From Clostridia bacterium (GTDB lineage Bacteria; Bacillota; Clostridia; UMGS1883): a DNA stretch of 50,431 nt. Every line of letters begins with the position of its first letter. Position 1 is the stretch's first letter. Where the stretch lies: NCBI GenBank assembly GCA_017451505.1, contig JAFTOF010000007.1, forward strand, positions 1-50,431, written 5' to 3'. Positions 33,345-41,993 of the stretch are shown piece by piece. A program made the position numbers and the translations under genes. The notes beneath the pieces are model-generated. The model ran no database searches. It was given only the letters and a program-made list of their open reading frames with translations, and had not been told where the DNA came from.

Positions 33345-35534
33345 TCAATCCGAGTCCCGATGCACGAATTTCACGTACACATTAGTTCCCTCTGCAACCT
33401 CAGAATCTGCCTGAGGACTTTGCTTCACGGCAATGTGTTCAGAAGTTATTTTTTCATTACCTGAAGCTTCAATTTTCATTACAAGTCCTGCATTTTTAAA
33501 GGCAGTCTGTGCATTTTCCATATTCATTCCTATAACATTGGGAACAATGGCTGTTCCGCCTTCCTCGCCCTCTTGGGTATATGCAAGAACGACGCTGTCC
33601 TTATGAAGCTTTGTTCCTGCTTCGGGAATCTGAGTGGTAACCTTTTCGCCGCTGCCCTTTACGCTTATTACAAGACCCAGACTCTGCAGCTTTTCGGTTG
33701 CTTCTGCCACTGTTTTTCCCTTAATATTTGGAACAGTAATTGAAATTGCCTGTGCATTTTCTTCGGTATATTGAGGTTTATGCCCAAGATACGGGAGAAC
33801 ATCCTCCATTATTTTTCCTACTGCCGGTGCCGCGATTGCACCACCGCCCGTTGCCCCTGCACGAGGCTCATCAAGGAGTAAAAGGCATATTATTTCAGGG
33901 TTATCTGCCGGAGCAAAGCCTACAAAGGAGGCTATGTACTTTCCGTTGCCACGGGGAAGCTTTTCACTTGTTCCCGTTTTTCCTCCGATTCTAAATCCGT
34001 TTACATAAGCACCTTTACCTGTACCCTCTGAAACAACCTGCTCCAAAATGCTTCTCATTTTCACGCTTGTCTGTTCTGAAATAACATTTCTTACAAGTTC
34101 AGGCTCAAAATTTTCTATTATCTTTCCGTTATTATCGGTGTATGCTTTTATAATTCTCGGCTTCATAAGGTTTCCGCCGTTAACAACTGCCGAAACAGCA
34201 CTTATAAGCTGGAGGGGGGTAATCGTAAACGTCTGCCCGAATGATGAGGTCGCCAAATCCACCACGCCTAAAGAGTCATGGAAGGTTCCGCTGCTTTCTC
34301 CGGGGATAGTAAAGCCTGTTTTCTCCGTCAGTCCAAATGCACGGAAGCAGTTTTCAAACCTCGTAGCACCAAGTCTTGATGCCAATTCCATAAACACGGG
34401 GTTACAGGAATTCATTACGCCTTGGGTAAAGGTTTCTTCTCCGTGTCCCTCTGTCTTCCAACAATGGATATCTCTGTTTGCAACGTGACGCACACCCGTG
34501 CACACAAAGCTTTCGTGTTCGTTTGTTACTCCGTTTTCAAGAGCACTTGCCGCAACAATGGTCTTAAAGGTAGAGCCGGGCTCATAGGAGTCAACAACGG
34601 CTTTATTACGCCACATTTTTGTTATTGCAGCACTATACGCCTTGTCATATTCCTCGCCCTCAAGCTCCATATCTTCAAGCTGGTCTAAAAGAAGCTGATC
34701 CGTAATAACTCTGGGCTCATTGAGGTCGTATGTGGGAACAACTGCCATGGCAAGAATTTCTCCAGTGTTGGGATCCATTACAATAGCCGCACCGCCGTTA
34801 CCCAAAAGATTTTCTTCATATGCCTGCTGAAGATGCTTCTCGGTGTACCGCTGAATTGTTTCATCTATGGTCAGAACTACACCCTTTCCATCCTGTGCCG
34901 GTATATAGTTTTCATATTTATAGGGCATTTCGTTATTTGAAACGTCCTTTGCCGCAACAATTCTTCCGTCAATTCCGCGAAGCTGTTCATCAAGAACATT
35001 TTCAAGTCCTTCAAGACCTTGACTGTCCGCACCTGTAAATCCTATAACCTGTGCCGCCAGTGAGCCATAGGGGTAATATCTTTTGGAATCTTCTTCAAAA
35101 TGGATTCCTGCAATATTCTTTTTTCTTATACGGTCGGCAACGCTTTTTTCAACCTGTTTTTTTATAACCACGGACTGTCTGTCTGTACGCTTTATTTTTT
35201 CACGCAGGTCTTTTTCGTCAACTCTCAGGATTTTAACCAAGGTTTCAACTACAACCTCTGCATTTTTATGCTTATCAATTTCCTGAGGGTTTATCGTTAC
35301 CCTCTCTGCCGTGGCACTCTGTGCCAGAACCTTCATATTGCGGTCATAGATAGAGCCTCGCTTTGCACTTACAATGCTGTCACGTGTTTGCTGCTCTGCC
35401 GCCAGTCTTTTATATTCTCCGCCGCGTACAAACTGAATCCAGCCCAATCTTCCAACAAGCACCATTACCCCAGCAAGGAAGAATGCGGTTATATTTTTTA
35501 TTCTTTTCTTTACACTGCTACGTTTCCTTACCAA
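33345..35534 (-). CDS. ftsI: class B penicillin-binding protein with PASTA domains (FtsI/SpoVD type)
   Basis: This septal transpeptidase cross-links peptidoglycan. A single N-terminal membrane anchor (about residues 13-32) precedes a dimerisation domain. The transpeptidase domain shows all three motifs: STFK (in EPGSTFKTIV), SCN (in MNSCNPVF) and KTGT. Two PASTA domains form the C-terminus, starting about SITVPNIKGKTV and IVPNVIGMNM. Length 729. The start codon is TTG, supported by GGAGGG six to seven bases before it. PASTA domains are found in SpoVD and in PBP2x-like proteins; a sporulation role cannot be decided here. Confidence 0.95.
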   Translation of the reverse strand: MVRKRSSVKKRIKNITAFFLAGVMVLVGRLGWIQFVRGGEYKRLAAEQQTRDSIVSAKRGSIYDRNMKVLAQSATAERVTINPQEIDKHKNAEVVVETLVKILRVDEKDLREKIKRTDRQSVVIKKQVEKSVADRIRKKNIAGIHFEEDSKRYYPYGSLAAQVIGFTGADSQGLEGLENVLDEQLRGIDGRIVAAKDVSNNEMPYKYENYIPAQDGKGVVLTIDETIQRYTEKHLQQAYEENLLGNGGAAIVMDPNTGEILAMAVVPTYDLNEPRVITDQLLLDQLEDMELEGEEYDKAYSAAITKMWRNKAVVDSYEPGSTFKTIVAASALENGVTNEHESFVCTGVRHVANRDIHCWKTEGHGEETFTQGVMNSCNPVFMELASRLGATRFENCFRAFGLTEKTGFTIPGESSGTFHDSLGVVDLATSSFGQTFTITPLQLISAVSAVVNGGNLMKPRIIKAYTDNNGKIIENFEPELVRNVISEQTSVKMRSILEQVVSEGTGKGAYVNGFRIGGKTGTSEKLPRGNGKYIASFVGFAPADNPEIICLLLLDEPRAGATGGGAIAAPAVGKIMEDVLPYLGHKPQYTEENAQAISITVPNIKGKTVAEATEKLQSLGLVISVKGSGEKVTTQIPEAGTKLHKDSVVLAYTQEGEEGGTAIVPNVIGMNMENAQTAFKNAGLVMKIEASGNEKITSEHIAVKQSPQADSEVAEGTNVYVKFVHRDSD

Positions 35535-35615
35535 GATTTTCCCTCCGATTTTATAATTTTTAAACGCAAAAAGGGATATGGCAAAAGTCCCGTCGCCACT
35601 TCCCTTTATATTATA

Positions 35616-36107
35616 TTAGTATAAATATTCCAGTATTCCCCGAAGGCCGTTTATAAATGCACTATTTGAGCCGTTTTCCTCAACCTTTAATACCTCTCCG
35701 TTGTCCTTATTTCCGAGAGAAACGTATTTTATCTGATTCTTTGCCGGCGGTCTTAAACCAAGGCGTTCTGCCTCCTGGTCAATTCTTTTGGGGTCAAGGT
35801 CTCCGCTTGCGTGCATCTGCTCCTCAACCACTTTTGCATTCATAAGCTCCAGCTTGGCACGCGACTTATTAAGCTTATCATATTCTTCCGTAATGGCCGC
35901 GTACCTTTGAAGGATAACAAATGCCATTGAGAAGATTAAAGCTATAACGCACACCATACGCTTTTTAATCATCTTGTTTTTATCTTGTGCCTTTATTTTG
36001 GAAGCCGCCTTTTTAACAGGCATACGCTTTATCTTTCCCTCAGATTTTTTGGGAGCATCATATGTATAATATTCAGTTTTTAATGCATTTGAACCTTTTG
36101 TATACAT
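35616..36107 (-). CDS. ftsL: FtsL-like cell division protein
   Basis: This small bitopic protein of 163 residues has a basic N-terminal tail of about 45 residues (KIKRMPVKKAASKIKAQDKN). One membrane span follows at about 50-67 (MVCVIALIFSMAFVILQRYA), then a coiled coil (EEYDKLNKSRAKLELMNAK) and a motif RIDQEAERLGLRPPAKNQI typical of FtsL/DivIC. It would join DivIB at the septum. Position between rsmH and the PBP gene is the standard place for ftsL. Sequence conservation is low, so the call rests on topology and position. Confidence 0.88.
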   Translation of the reverse strand: MYTKGSNALKTEYYTYDAPKKSEGKIKRMPVKKAASKIKAQDKNKMIKKRMVCVIALIFSMAFVILQRYAAITEEYDKLNKSRAKLELMNAKVVEEQMHASGDLDPKRIDQEAERLGLRPPAKNQIKYVSLGNKDNGEVLKVEENGSNSAFINGLRGILEYLY

Positions 36108-36122
36108 TAAATTATACTCCTG

Positions 36123-37046
36123 TCAAATTATTTTTTCTACAGTCCTTAGTTTACTGCTTCTTGCACGGGGATTTCTCTCTAATTCTTCCTTTGACGGAAG
36201 AAGGGGTTTTCTTGTTACATGTTTTACAACGCTTTTATTTCCGCACACGCACACGGGAAAATCCTTGGGGCATGTACATCCGTTTTCAAGCGACGCAAAT
36301 GTGGTTTTAACGATTCTGTCCTCTAAGCTGTGGAATGTGATTATTCCCATTCTGCCGCCTTTTTTAAGAAGGCTTACTCCGTCACGGATTGCACCCTCAA
36401 GTATTTTCAGCTCACCGTTTACTTCTATTCTTATTGCCTGAAAGGTGCGTTTTGCAGGATGGGGGCCGTCCTTCCTTGCTGAAAGTGGAATCGCCGCTTT
36501 GATTATATCCACAAGCTCATAAGTAGTTTCTATGCTTTTTTTCTCTCTTTGTTTAATAATGAAGTCCACGATTCTGCTTGCCCAGCGTTCTTCTCCATAG
36601 GTGGAAATGATTCTGAAAAGCTCGGAAGAAGAATATGTATTGACCACTTCTCTGGCGGTGAGGGCATCGCTTCTGTTCATTCGCATATCCAGCGGAGCAT
36701 CGTGCATATAGGAAAATCCACGCTCTGCCTCGTCGAGTTGAGGAGAGGAAACTCCCAAATCGGCAATTATTCCGTCAAAGTGTTCTATCCCGAGTCTTTG
36801 GGCAATATCCTTAATATTAGAGAAGTTATCATGGACGGGGGTAAAGCTTTGCCCCTCGAATCGGCGTTTAGCATTTTCGATTGCCGTGATGTCACGGTCA
36901 ATCCCGATAACCGTCCCCCCTCTTTCCAATATAAGGGAGGTATGTCCACCGCCGCCTAAGGTAAAGTCGGCATATATTCCGCCTTTTTTCACACCTATAC
37001 TGTCCACGGTTTCTTCCAAAAGCACCGTAACGTGGTTAAACTCCAT
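36123..37046 (-). CDS. rsmH: 16S rRNA (cytosine-1402-N4)-methyltransferase
   Basis: RsmH methylates the exocyclic amine of C1402 in the decoding centre, using S-adenosylmethionine. The start [13 protein letters not shown] and [14 protein letters not shown] (SAM site) are diagnostic, as are [17 protein letters not shown] and [10 protein letters not shown] near the end. Length 307. ATG 37046 is favoured over the adjacent ATG 37049, since GGAGGG is then four to five bases away. It follows mraZ by 13 bases. Confidence 0.97.
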   Translation of the reverse strand: MEFNHVTVLLEETVDSIGVKKGGIYADFTLGGGGHTSLILERGGTVIGIDRDITAIENAKRRFEGQSFTPVHDNFSNIKDIAQRLGIEHFDGIIADLGVSSPQLDEAERGFSYMHDAPLDMRMNRSDALTAREVVNTYSSSELFRIISTYGEERWASRIVDFIIKQREKKSIETTYELVDIIKAAIPLSARKDGPHPAKRTFQAIRIEVNGELKILEGAIRDGVSLLKKGGRMGIITFHSLEDRIVKTTFASLENGCTCPKDFPVCVCGNKSVVKHVTRKPLLPSKEELERNPRARSSKLRTVEKII

Positions 37047-37059
37047 CATACCCTCCGTA

Positions 37060-37494
37060 TCAGAGGCAGAGTCCCTCAATAGCTTCTGCCGCTTCTTCAA
37101 ATGACATTTCGTCATCATCGCCTATATAGTTATTCCAGCTTTCTGCATTCCATATTTCAATGTGGTTTTCCTGACCGACAACCAGAACTTCTTTATCTAT
37201 ATGTGCCATTTCCCGAAGAACCGAAGGGATAATAACCTTTCCCTGTTTATCGGGTTCAACCTCTACCGCATAAGAGAGGAACATTCTTTTCAAACGCCTT
37301 GCACTCTTCTGTGTGGACGGAAGCTGGGAAAGACGCTCCATAACCTTTTCCCACTCTTCCATTGAGTAAACTGCAACACATTCCTCAAAGCCTCTGGTGA
37401 TAACAAACTGCTCACCGAGCTGCTCTCTCATCTTTGCCGGAATAATAACACGGCCTTTTGAGTCAATATTGTGTGAATGACTGCCCATGAACAT
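37060..37494 (-). CDS. mraZ: transcriptional regulator MraZ
   Basis: MraZ is an AbrB-like ring-shaped DNA-binding protein that represses the dcw operon it heads. The 144 residues show two repeats, each with the DxxGR motif: [19 protein letters not shown] and [19 protein letters not shown] (here QGK). GGAGGTGA lies upstream of ATG. Four GTGC direct repeats with 10-bp period lie between its promoter and start, matching MraZ-type operators. Confidence 0.97.
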   Translation of the reverse strand: MFMGSHSHNIDSKGRVIIPAKMREQLGEQFVITRGFEECVAVYSMEEWEKVMERLSQLPSTQKSARRLKRMFLSYAVEVEPDKQGKVIIPSVLREMAHIDKEVLVVGQENHIEIWNAESWNNYIGDDDEMSFEEAAEAIEGLCL

Positions 37495-37515
37495 TTGAAA
37501 TCACCTCCAAATCTT

Positions 37516-37549
37516 GCACTTCGTTGCACAAAATAGCACTTTCTTGCAC
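37516..37549 (-). promoter_or_regulatory. MraZ-type operator: four direct repeats of GTGC at 10-bp period
   Basis: On the minus strand GTGC starts every 10 bases (complement GCAC at 37516, 37526, 37536, 37546). MraZ is known to bind direct TGGGN-like repeats with 10-bp spacing; here the repeated core is GTGC. The array lies just after the expected transcription start (near 37552), before mraZ. Confidence 0.8.
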
Positions 37550-37558
37550 TACAAAGTT

Positions 37559-37587
37559 ATTTTACTATAGATTTGCAAGGATTTCAA
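37559..37587 (-). promoter_or_regulatory. promoter of the dcw cluster (PmraZ)
   Basis: On the minus strand TTGAAA (37582-37587) and TAAAAT (37559-37564) are 17 bases apart. A start near 37552 would place the GTGC repeats at the 5' end of the transcript. The stretch 37588-37790 is AT-rich and shows nothing else. Confidence 0.8.
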
Positions 37588-37790
37588 TAGTTTTTTAAAA
37601 ATTTTTTTGATTTTGGACAAGTTTTTTTGCGTAGCATTTTCATCACCAAAATATGGAAATTAAAGCCTTTTGGGGCACTATATTTTGTGTCGGGAAAATT
37701 AATCCGAAACAAAATTGATTAAAAATTTGTTTCAAAGTTATTAATTTGGGTAATTTATTTCCCATAATCCCTGTTTTTTTCAAATTCTGC

Positions 37791-37819
37791 TTGCATTTTT
37801 AACCGATTTATATTATAAT
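37791..37819 (+). promoter_or_regulatory. promoter upstream of the tRNA-Pro region
   Basis: TTGCAT (37791-37796) and TATAAT (37814-37819) are 17 bases apart. It would read through the truncated tRNA-Pro copy into the intact tRNA. Confidence 0.75.
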
Positions 37820-37893
37820 GCACAATGTCGGCACAATGCCGCAGGCATACTGCGACAATTGTTTTAATAACTTTAACTAAATAATGACTATTA

Positions 37894-37932
37894 CGGGGTG
37901 TAGCGCAAAAAGGTAGCGACGCCTGCTTTGGG
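37894..37932 (+). pseudogene. truncated tRNA-Pro copy (5' half)
   Basis: It starts CGGGGTGTAGCGC like the intact gene 224 bases on, has extra As in the D-loop, keeps CCTGCTTTGGG up to the anticodon and then changes into block B. The 3' half is absent, so no tRNA can form. Confidence 0.8.
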
Positions 37933-38117
37933 CATTGAGCACGACTGCCGCCGGTGGCGGATAAAGGGAGTGCGAAATGGAGCAGTGGTCGACAGATGCC
38001 GAGGGGATTTATCCCCGATGTCAGATGTCGGGTACCACAACGAGGCGGCGAAGCCGAGGATGCCGCAGGCATACTGCGACAATTGTTTTAATAACTTTAA
38101 CTAAATAATGACTATTA

Positions 38118-38193
38118 CGGGGTGTAGCGCAGCTGGTAGCGCGCCTGCTTTGGGAGCAGGATGCCGCAGGTTCAAGTCCTGTCACTCCGACCA
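38118..38193 (+). tRNA. tRNA-Pro (TGG)
   Basis: A 76-base tRNA with acceptor CGGGGTG/CACTCCG, D-arm GCGCAGCTGGTAGCGC, anticodon stem CCTGC/GCAGG with loop TTTGGGA (anticodon TGG), T-loop GTTCAAGTC and encoded CCA. Confidence 0.97.
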
Positions 38194-38238
38194 AAAAAGC
38201 GAAGAAATCCTACCTCGTAGGCTTTCTTCGCTTTTTGC
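38194..38238 (+). terminator. terminator of tRNA-Pro
   Basis: AAAAAGCGAAGAAA pairs with TTTCTTCGCTTTTT, with an inner CCTAC/GTAGG stem. Confidence 0.9.
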
Positions 38239-38494
38239 GTTGAATCTAAAACGTCTTGAACCTGCGGTATACAGCGAGCGAAGCAGGTGTCTGCTTTGGG
38301 CATTGAGCACGACTGCCGCCGGTGGCGGATAAAGGGAGTGCGAAATGGAGCAGTGGTCGACAGATGCCGAGGGGATTTATCCCCGATGTCAGATGTCGGG
38401 TACCACAACAAGGCGGCGAAGCCGAGGATGCTGCGGCATATAACTATCAACTATCCTGATTCTTAAATTTTATCCTCTCCACAGCAAAAAAGCA

Positions 38495-38523
38495 TTGCAA
38501 TTTTACCCTGTCTGGTGTAAAAT
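38495..38523 (+). promoter_or_regulatory. promoter of the second murA
   Basis: TTGCAA (38495-38500) and TAAAAT (38518-38523) are 17 bases apart, 36 bases before the TTG start. Confidence 0.7.
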
Positions 38524-38558
38524 ATAATATGGTATTTTGTACAAAAGAGGTGTGTGTA

Positions 38559-39818
38559 TTGGAAAAACTGAAAATAACAGGCGGAAATCAGCTTTTCGGG
38601 GAAATAGCCGTATGCGGTGCTAAAAATGCTGCCGTTGCGATAATTCCCGCTGCATTGCTTGTTGACGGTGTATGCCGAATAGAAAACATTCCCGATATAA
38701 AAGACGTAAGACTTATTATAGATATGCTTGTACAGCTTGGTGCAAGGGTTACATATATTGACGATACTACAATCGAGGTTGATTCTTCCAATCTTAAAAC
38801 TTGTATTGCACCTGCCTCACTTGCCAGTAAGATGCGTGCCAGCTACTATTTGCTGGGAGCACTTTTAGGCAGAATGAACCGTGCCGAGGTATCGCTTCCC
38901 GGCGGTTGCAACTTTGGCACACGCCCCATTGATTTGCATGAGAAAGGCTTTCGTGCAATGGGGGCAAATGTTGAAATTACCGACGGAATTGTATACGCTC
39001 AGGCCCAGAAGCTTTGCGGAGCGACGATTTATCTCGACACTGTAAGCGTAGGTGCCACAATAAACATAATGCTGGCGGCAGTCCTTGCCAAAGGAAAAAC
39101 TATTATAGAAAACGCCGCTAAAGAGCCGCACATTGTTGACGTTGCCAACTTCTTAAATGCCATGGGGGCAAATGTCCGCGGTGCAGGAACAGATGTTATC
39201 AGGATAACAGGCGTGGAGAAAATGCGGGGCGGAAGTTACAGCATTATCCCCGACCAGATAGAGGCGGGTACATTTATGTTACTTGCGGCAGCGGCAGGCG
39301 GAGAAGTATTGGTAAGAAACATTATCCCCCGCCATATGAATTGCCTTACATCAAAGCTTGAAGAAATGGGTGTCAACATTACCGAATATGATGATTCCAT
39401 CCGTATTGAGCGAAACGGTAAGCTTCGCGGCACTTCGGTACGCACTATGCCATATCCGGGATTTCCTACAGACCTTCAACCCCAGATTGTAGCACTTCTT
39501 TCCACAGTGGACGGAAAAAGCACCGTGGATGAAAACGTGTGGGATAACCGATTCCAATACGTGGAGCAGCTTCAGAATATGGGAGCAGATATTTGTGTTT
39601 CGGGAAAGAGGGCTTCCATTTGCGGACAAAAGCTTCACGGTGCACAGGTAACTGCAACTGACCTTAGGGCCGGTGCCGCACTTATAATTGCAGGTGCGGC
39701 GGCACAAGGTGTTACGGAAATTTCTTCTCCCCATTATATTGATAGAGGCTATTCCGACATTGAACGCAGACTCCGCAGTATAGGCGTGAAAATAGAGCGT
39801 ATTTTTGAGGCAGACTGA
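38559..39818 (+). CDS. murA: UDP-N-acetylglucosamine 1-carboxyvinyltransferase, second copy
   Basis: This is a paralogue of the murA at 27243-28490 and catalyses the same PEP transfer. The catalytic Cys lies in LPGGCNFGTRPIDLH. The N-terminus is KLKITGGNQLFGEIAVCGAKNA. Length 419. The frame opens at an ATG (38529), but GAGGTG lies eight bases before TTG at 38559, which begins the conserved domain; I take the TTG. Low-GC Gram-positives often keep two MurA isozymes. It heads a short run with the WalJ-like gene and rlmH. Confidence 0.94.
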   Translation: MEKLKITGGNQLFGEIAVCGAKNAAVAIIPAALLVDGVCRIENIPDIKDVRLIIDMLVQLGARVTYIDDTTIEVDSSNLKTCIAPASLASKMRASYYLLGALLGRMNRAEVSLPGGCNFGTRPIDLHEKGFRAMGANVEITDGIVYAQAQKLCGATIYLDTVSVGATINIMLAAVLAKGKTIIENAAKEPHIVDVANFLNAMGANVRGAGTDVIRITGVEKMRGGSYSIIPDQIEAGTFMLLAAAAGGEVLVRNIIPRHMNCLTSKLEEMGVNITEYDDSIRIERNGKLRGTSVRTMPYPGFPTDLQPQIVALLSTVDGKSTVDENVWDNRFQYVEQLQNMGADICVSGKRASICGQKLHGAQVTATDLRAGAALIIAGAAAQGVTEISSPHYIDRGYSDIERRLRSIGVKIERIFEAD

Positions 39819-39819
39819 C

Positions 39820-40632
39820 ATGACAGGTAGCGAAAACAACATTTCAATATGTGCCCTTTCGTCAGGTAGCAGTGGAAATTGTATTCTTATAAGAAGTGGC
39901 GGAAGTGCCGTGTTGATAGATTGCGGAATAACAGGTAAAGCCGCTGAAAATCAGCTTGCACAGGCAGGACTTTCTCCTGACAAGCTTGATGCCATTATTG
40001 TAACTCACGAGCATGTTGACCACATAAGCGGTGTAGGCGTAATGTGCCGAAGATATAAGGTTCCCGTATATGCTACTTTGGGCACATGGAAATCCATGAT
40101 TAATTCAATCGGCAAAATTGACCCTTCACTTATAAGATATATTGCAGCAGAAGTACCCTTTGAAATATCCAATATAAAATTCCATCCCTTTGAAACCTCC
40201 CATGATGCCGCCGAAAGCATAGGCATTGTGTTTTCAAGCGGAGAAAAGCATGGTGCAGTGGCAACGGATCTGGGTACGGTAACGAAGCACATTTTTGAGC
40301 TTCTCTCCCCTTGTTCAATTGCCCTTTTGGAAGCAAACCATGATGAACATATGCTGATGTCGGGCCCGTATCCCGAGCATCTTAAAAAGAGAATCCTTTC
40401 CGATTTCGGACACCTCTCCAACAGGATTTGCGGTGCGTTATGCGGAAAGCTGGTAAAGGAAGGAAAGCTCCGTCAGATTGTTTTAGGGCATCTCTCAAAT
40501 GATAACAACACGCCCCGCAGAGCCTTTGAATCCGTTTCGGCAAGTATCGAGGCGGCAGGCTTTAAGGTGGGAGAGGATGTTAAGCTTTTCATTGCAGAGA
40601 GGTATTCTATCAGCGAGGAGTTAATAGACTGA
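39820..40632 (+). CDS. walJ: MBL-fold metallohydrolase, WalJ (YycJ) family
   Basis: This is a 270-residue metallo-beta-lactamase-fold protein. The metal motif THEHVDHISG is clear, preceded by SSGSSGNC and VLIDCG; later GHLSND carries a ligand His. WalJ is linked to the WalRK wall-stress regulon and to DNA processing at replication ends in some bacteria; the direct substrate is not settled. GAGG lies nine bases before ATG 39820, next to the murA stop. It is followed by rlmH, which is near walJ in many Firmicutes. Confidence 0.9.
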   Translation: MTGSENNISICALSSGSSGNCILIRSGGSAVLIDCGITGKAAENQLAQAGLSPDKLDAIIVTHEHVDHISGVGVMCRRYKVPVYATLGTWKSMINSIGKIDPSLIRYIAAEVPFEISNIKFHPFETSHDAAESIGIVFSSGEKHGAVATDLGTVTKHIFELLSPCSIALLEANHDEHMLMSGPYPEHLKKRILSDFGHLSNRICGALCGKLVKEGKLRQIVLGHLSNDNNTPRRAFESVSASIEAAGFKVGEDVKLFIAERYSISEELID

Positions 40633-40634
40633 TT

Positions 40635-41111
40635 ATGACGATAAATATAATCTGCGTAGGGAAAATAAAGGAAAAATATTTTTCCGATGCAGCAGCAGAA
40701 TTTGAAAAAAGGCTCAGCCGTTTTTGCACTCTCAACACTATTGTGATCCCCGACAAAAGTATTCCCGAAAATCCGTCGGAAGCACAGTGCAGAGAGGTTT
40801 TGCAAAAAGAGGGCGAAATGATTTTAAAGAAAATAGGCAAAAGTGATGTTGTGGTTGCCATGTGTATAGAGGGCAAACAGCTTTCAAGCGAGCAGCTTGC
40901 ACAAAAGCTCAGCGAGTTTCAAATGGAAAGCTCCACCATCGACTTTATAATAGGCGGTTCACTGGGGCTTTCCGAGGAAGTAAAAAAACGTGCCTCCCTC
41001 CGTCTGAGTATGAGCTCTATGACATTTCCCCACCGTATTGCACGAATTATGCTGGAGGAGCAAATATACAGAGCTTTTAAAATCAATGCTAATGAAACAT
41101 ATCATAAATAA
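40635..41111 (+). CDS. rlmH: 23S rRNA (pseudouridine-1915-N3)-methyltransferase
   Basis: RlmH is a small SPOUT enzyme that methylates pseudouridine 1915 in helix 69 of 23S rRNA on the 70S ribosome. The 158 residues begin INIICVGKIKEKYF. The knot region has DFIIGGSLGLSEEVKKRA and MTFPHRIARIMLEEQIYRAF, all diagnostic. The length matches exactly. It begins two bases after the walJ stop without a well-placed ribosome binding site, which suggests translational coupling. Confidence 0.97.
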   Translation: MTINIICVGKIKEKYFSDAAAEFEKRLSRFCTLNTIVIPDKSIPENPSEAQCREVLQKEGEMILKKIGKSDVVVAMCIEGKQLSSEQLAQKLSEFQMESSTIDFIIGGSLGLSEEVKKRASLRLSMSSMTFPHRIARIMLEEQIYRAFKINANETYHK

Positions 41112-41125
41112 AGGAGATTATCAAA

Positions 41126-41947
41126 ATGGAAGAAAACAAAAACGAACTTACAAATGAAGTAACAGAAGAAACTGTTTCCCCCGAAGCACAACCCGAAGTT
41201 TCGGAAGAAGCTGAAAATTCAGTTTTAGAAGAAACTAACGAGGCTGAGTTTGCCGCAGAAGAAGCAGAAGAATCGGAAGATGCTTTTGAAGAAGGCGAAA
41301 CAGAGGTTTACTTTGTTGACCCCTCGGAGCTTGAGGAAACCAAAAACCCCAAGCCCATTGTAAAGATTTTGGTCTCAGTTGCCGCTATTGTTTTAACGGT
41401 TGTGTTGACACTGGTGCTTACTCCCCGTATTAAATATCTTTGGGCAATGCACCTTGTTAACAGCGGAGATTATCAGGGTGCCTACGATGTTTTGTCTGAA
41501 ATCGACGGAAGCTATGAGCGTGCTGAAAATGAACTTAAGAGATTCGTCAAAACATACGAAGCGGAAGAGGTTTCGGGAGAAACTGATGCCGAAAAACAGA
41601 CTATTACCTACAAATACGAATTCAAGAAAAACTATCAGAAAAAGATAACTGAGCAGAGCGGTACACAGACCGAAGAGGAGCTTTTCTATGATAAGAACGG
41701 TAATGTTGTAAAGAAAATCGAAAGCGACATGTACGGCACAAAAATAACTACCGAATATGAGTACGACAAAGACGGTAATCCTACAAAGATTTCCGCATCA
41801 AATGACTACGCCGAGCTTGTGAGCGAAAACAAGTATGATAAAAACGGCAACTGCATAGAAACAGAGCAAACCTACAAAATGGGCGAGCAGACCCAGAAAC
41901 AAAAAGTTGTGATAAAGAATCACAGTATGCAGTATATAAAGAAATAA
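41126..41947 (+). CDS. membrane-anchored protein with acidic N-terminus, unknown function
   Basis: I do not recognise this 273-residue protein. Residues 1-75 are strongly acidic and low in complexity (Glu-rich). One membrane span lies at about 76-98 (PIVKILVSVAAIVLTVVLTL). The outer part starts with a tetratricopeptide-like stretch (LVNSGDYQGAYDVLSEID). It ends with strand repeats of the pattern YDKNGNVVKK, YDKDGNPTKI, YDKNGNCIET, reminiscent of YD/RHS-type repeats. With the acidic tail inside, the repeats face outward. AAAGGAG precedes the ATG. It ends at a strong terminator. Confidence 0.8.
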   Translation: MEENKNELTNEVTEETVSPEAQPEVSEEAENSVLEETNEAEFAAEEAEESEDAFEEGETEVYFVDPSELEETKNPKPIVKILVSVAAIVLTVVLTLVLTPRIKYLWAMHLVNSGDYQGAYDVLSEIDGSYERAENELKRFVKTYEAEEVSGETDAEKQTITYKYEFKKNYQKKITEQSGTQTEEELFYDKNGNVVKKIESDMYGTKITTEYEYDKDGNPTKISASNDYAELVSENKYDKNGNCIETEQTYKMGEQTQKQKVVIKNHSMQYIKK

Positions 41948-41951
41948 ACCA

Positions 41952-41993
41952 AAAAAGAGAATGTAGCCAAATGACTACATTCTCTTTTTTGTA
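41952..41993. terminator. bidirectional terminator
   Basis: AGAGAATGTAG pairs with CTACATTCTCT around an eight-base loop, with A-run before and T-run after. It separates the convergent membrane-anchored unknown gene and rsmA. Confidence 0.92.

Larger units (their letters stand above)
37836..38431 (+). repeat. duplicated tRNA-Pro region (A and B blocks, each twice)
   Basis: Block A (37836-37906 and 38060-38130, 224 bases apart) covers the upstream DNA and first bases of the tRNA. Block B (37923-38063 and 38291-38431, 368 bases apart) is about 141 bp and begins CTGCTTTGGGCATTGAGC. It contains hairpins such as CCGCC/GGCGG, GGGGAT-TT-ATCCCC and CGGC-GAA-GCCG. The order is A, half tRNA, B, A, full tRNA, B. 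Block copies differ by very few bases. Confidence 0.88.

Noticed and set aside
37894-37932. Second functional tRNA-Pro
   Set aside because: The sequence departs from a tRNA right after the anticodon and has an altered D-loop; no T-arm or acceptor 3' strand.
37755-38450. Near-identical minus-strand open frames around tRNA-Pro
   Set aside because: They arise from the duplicated hairpin block and contain terminator and tRNA sequence; no ribosome binding sites.
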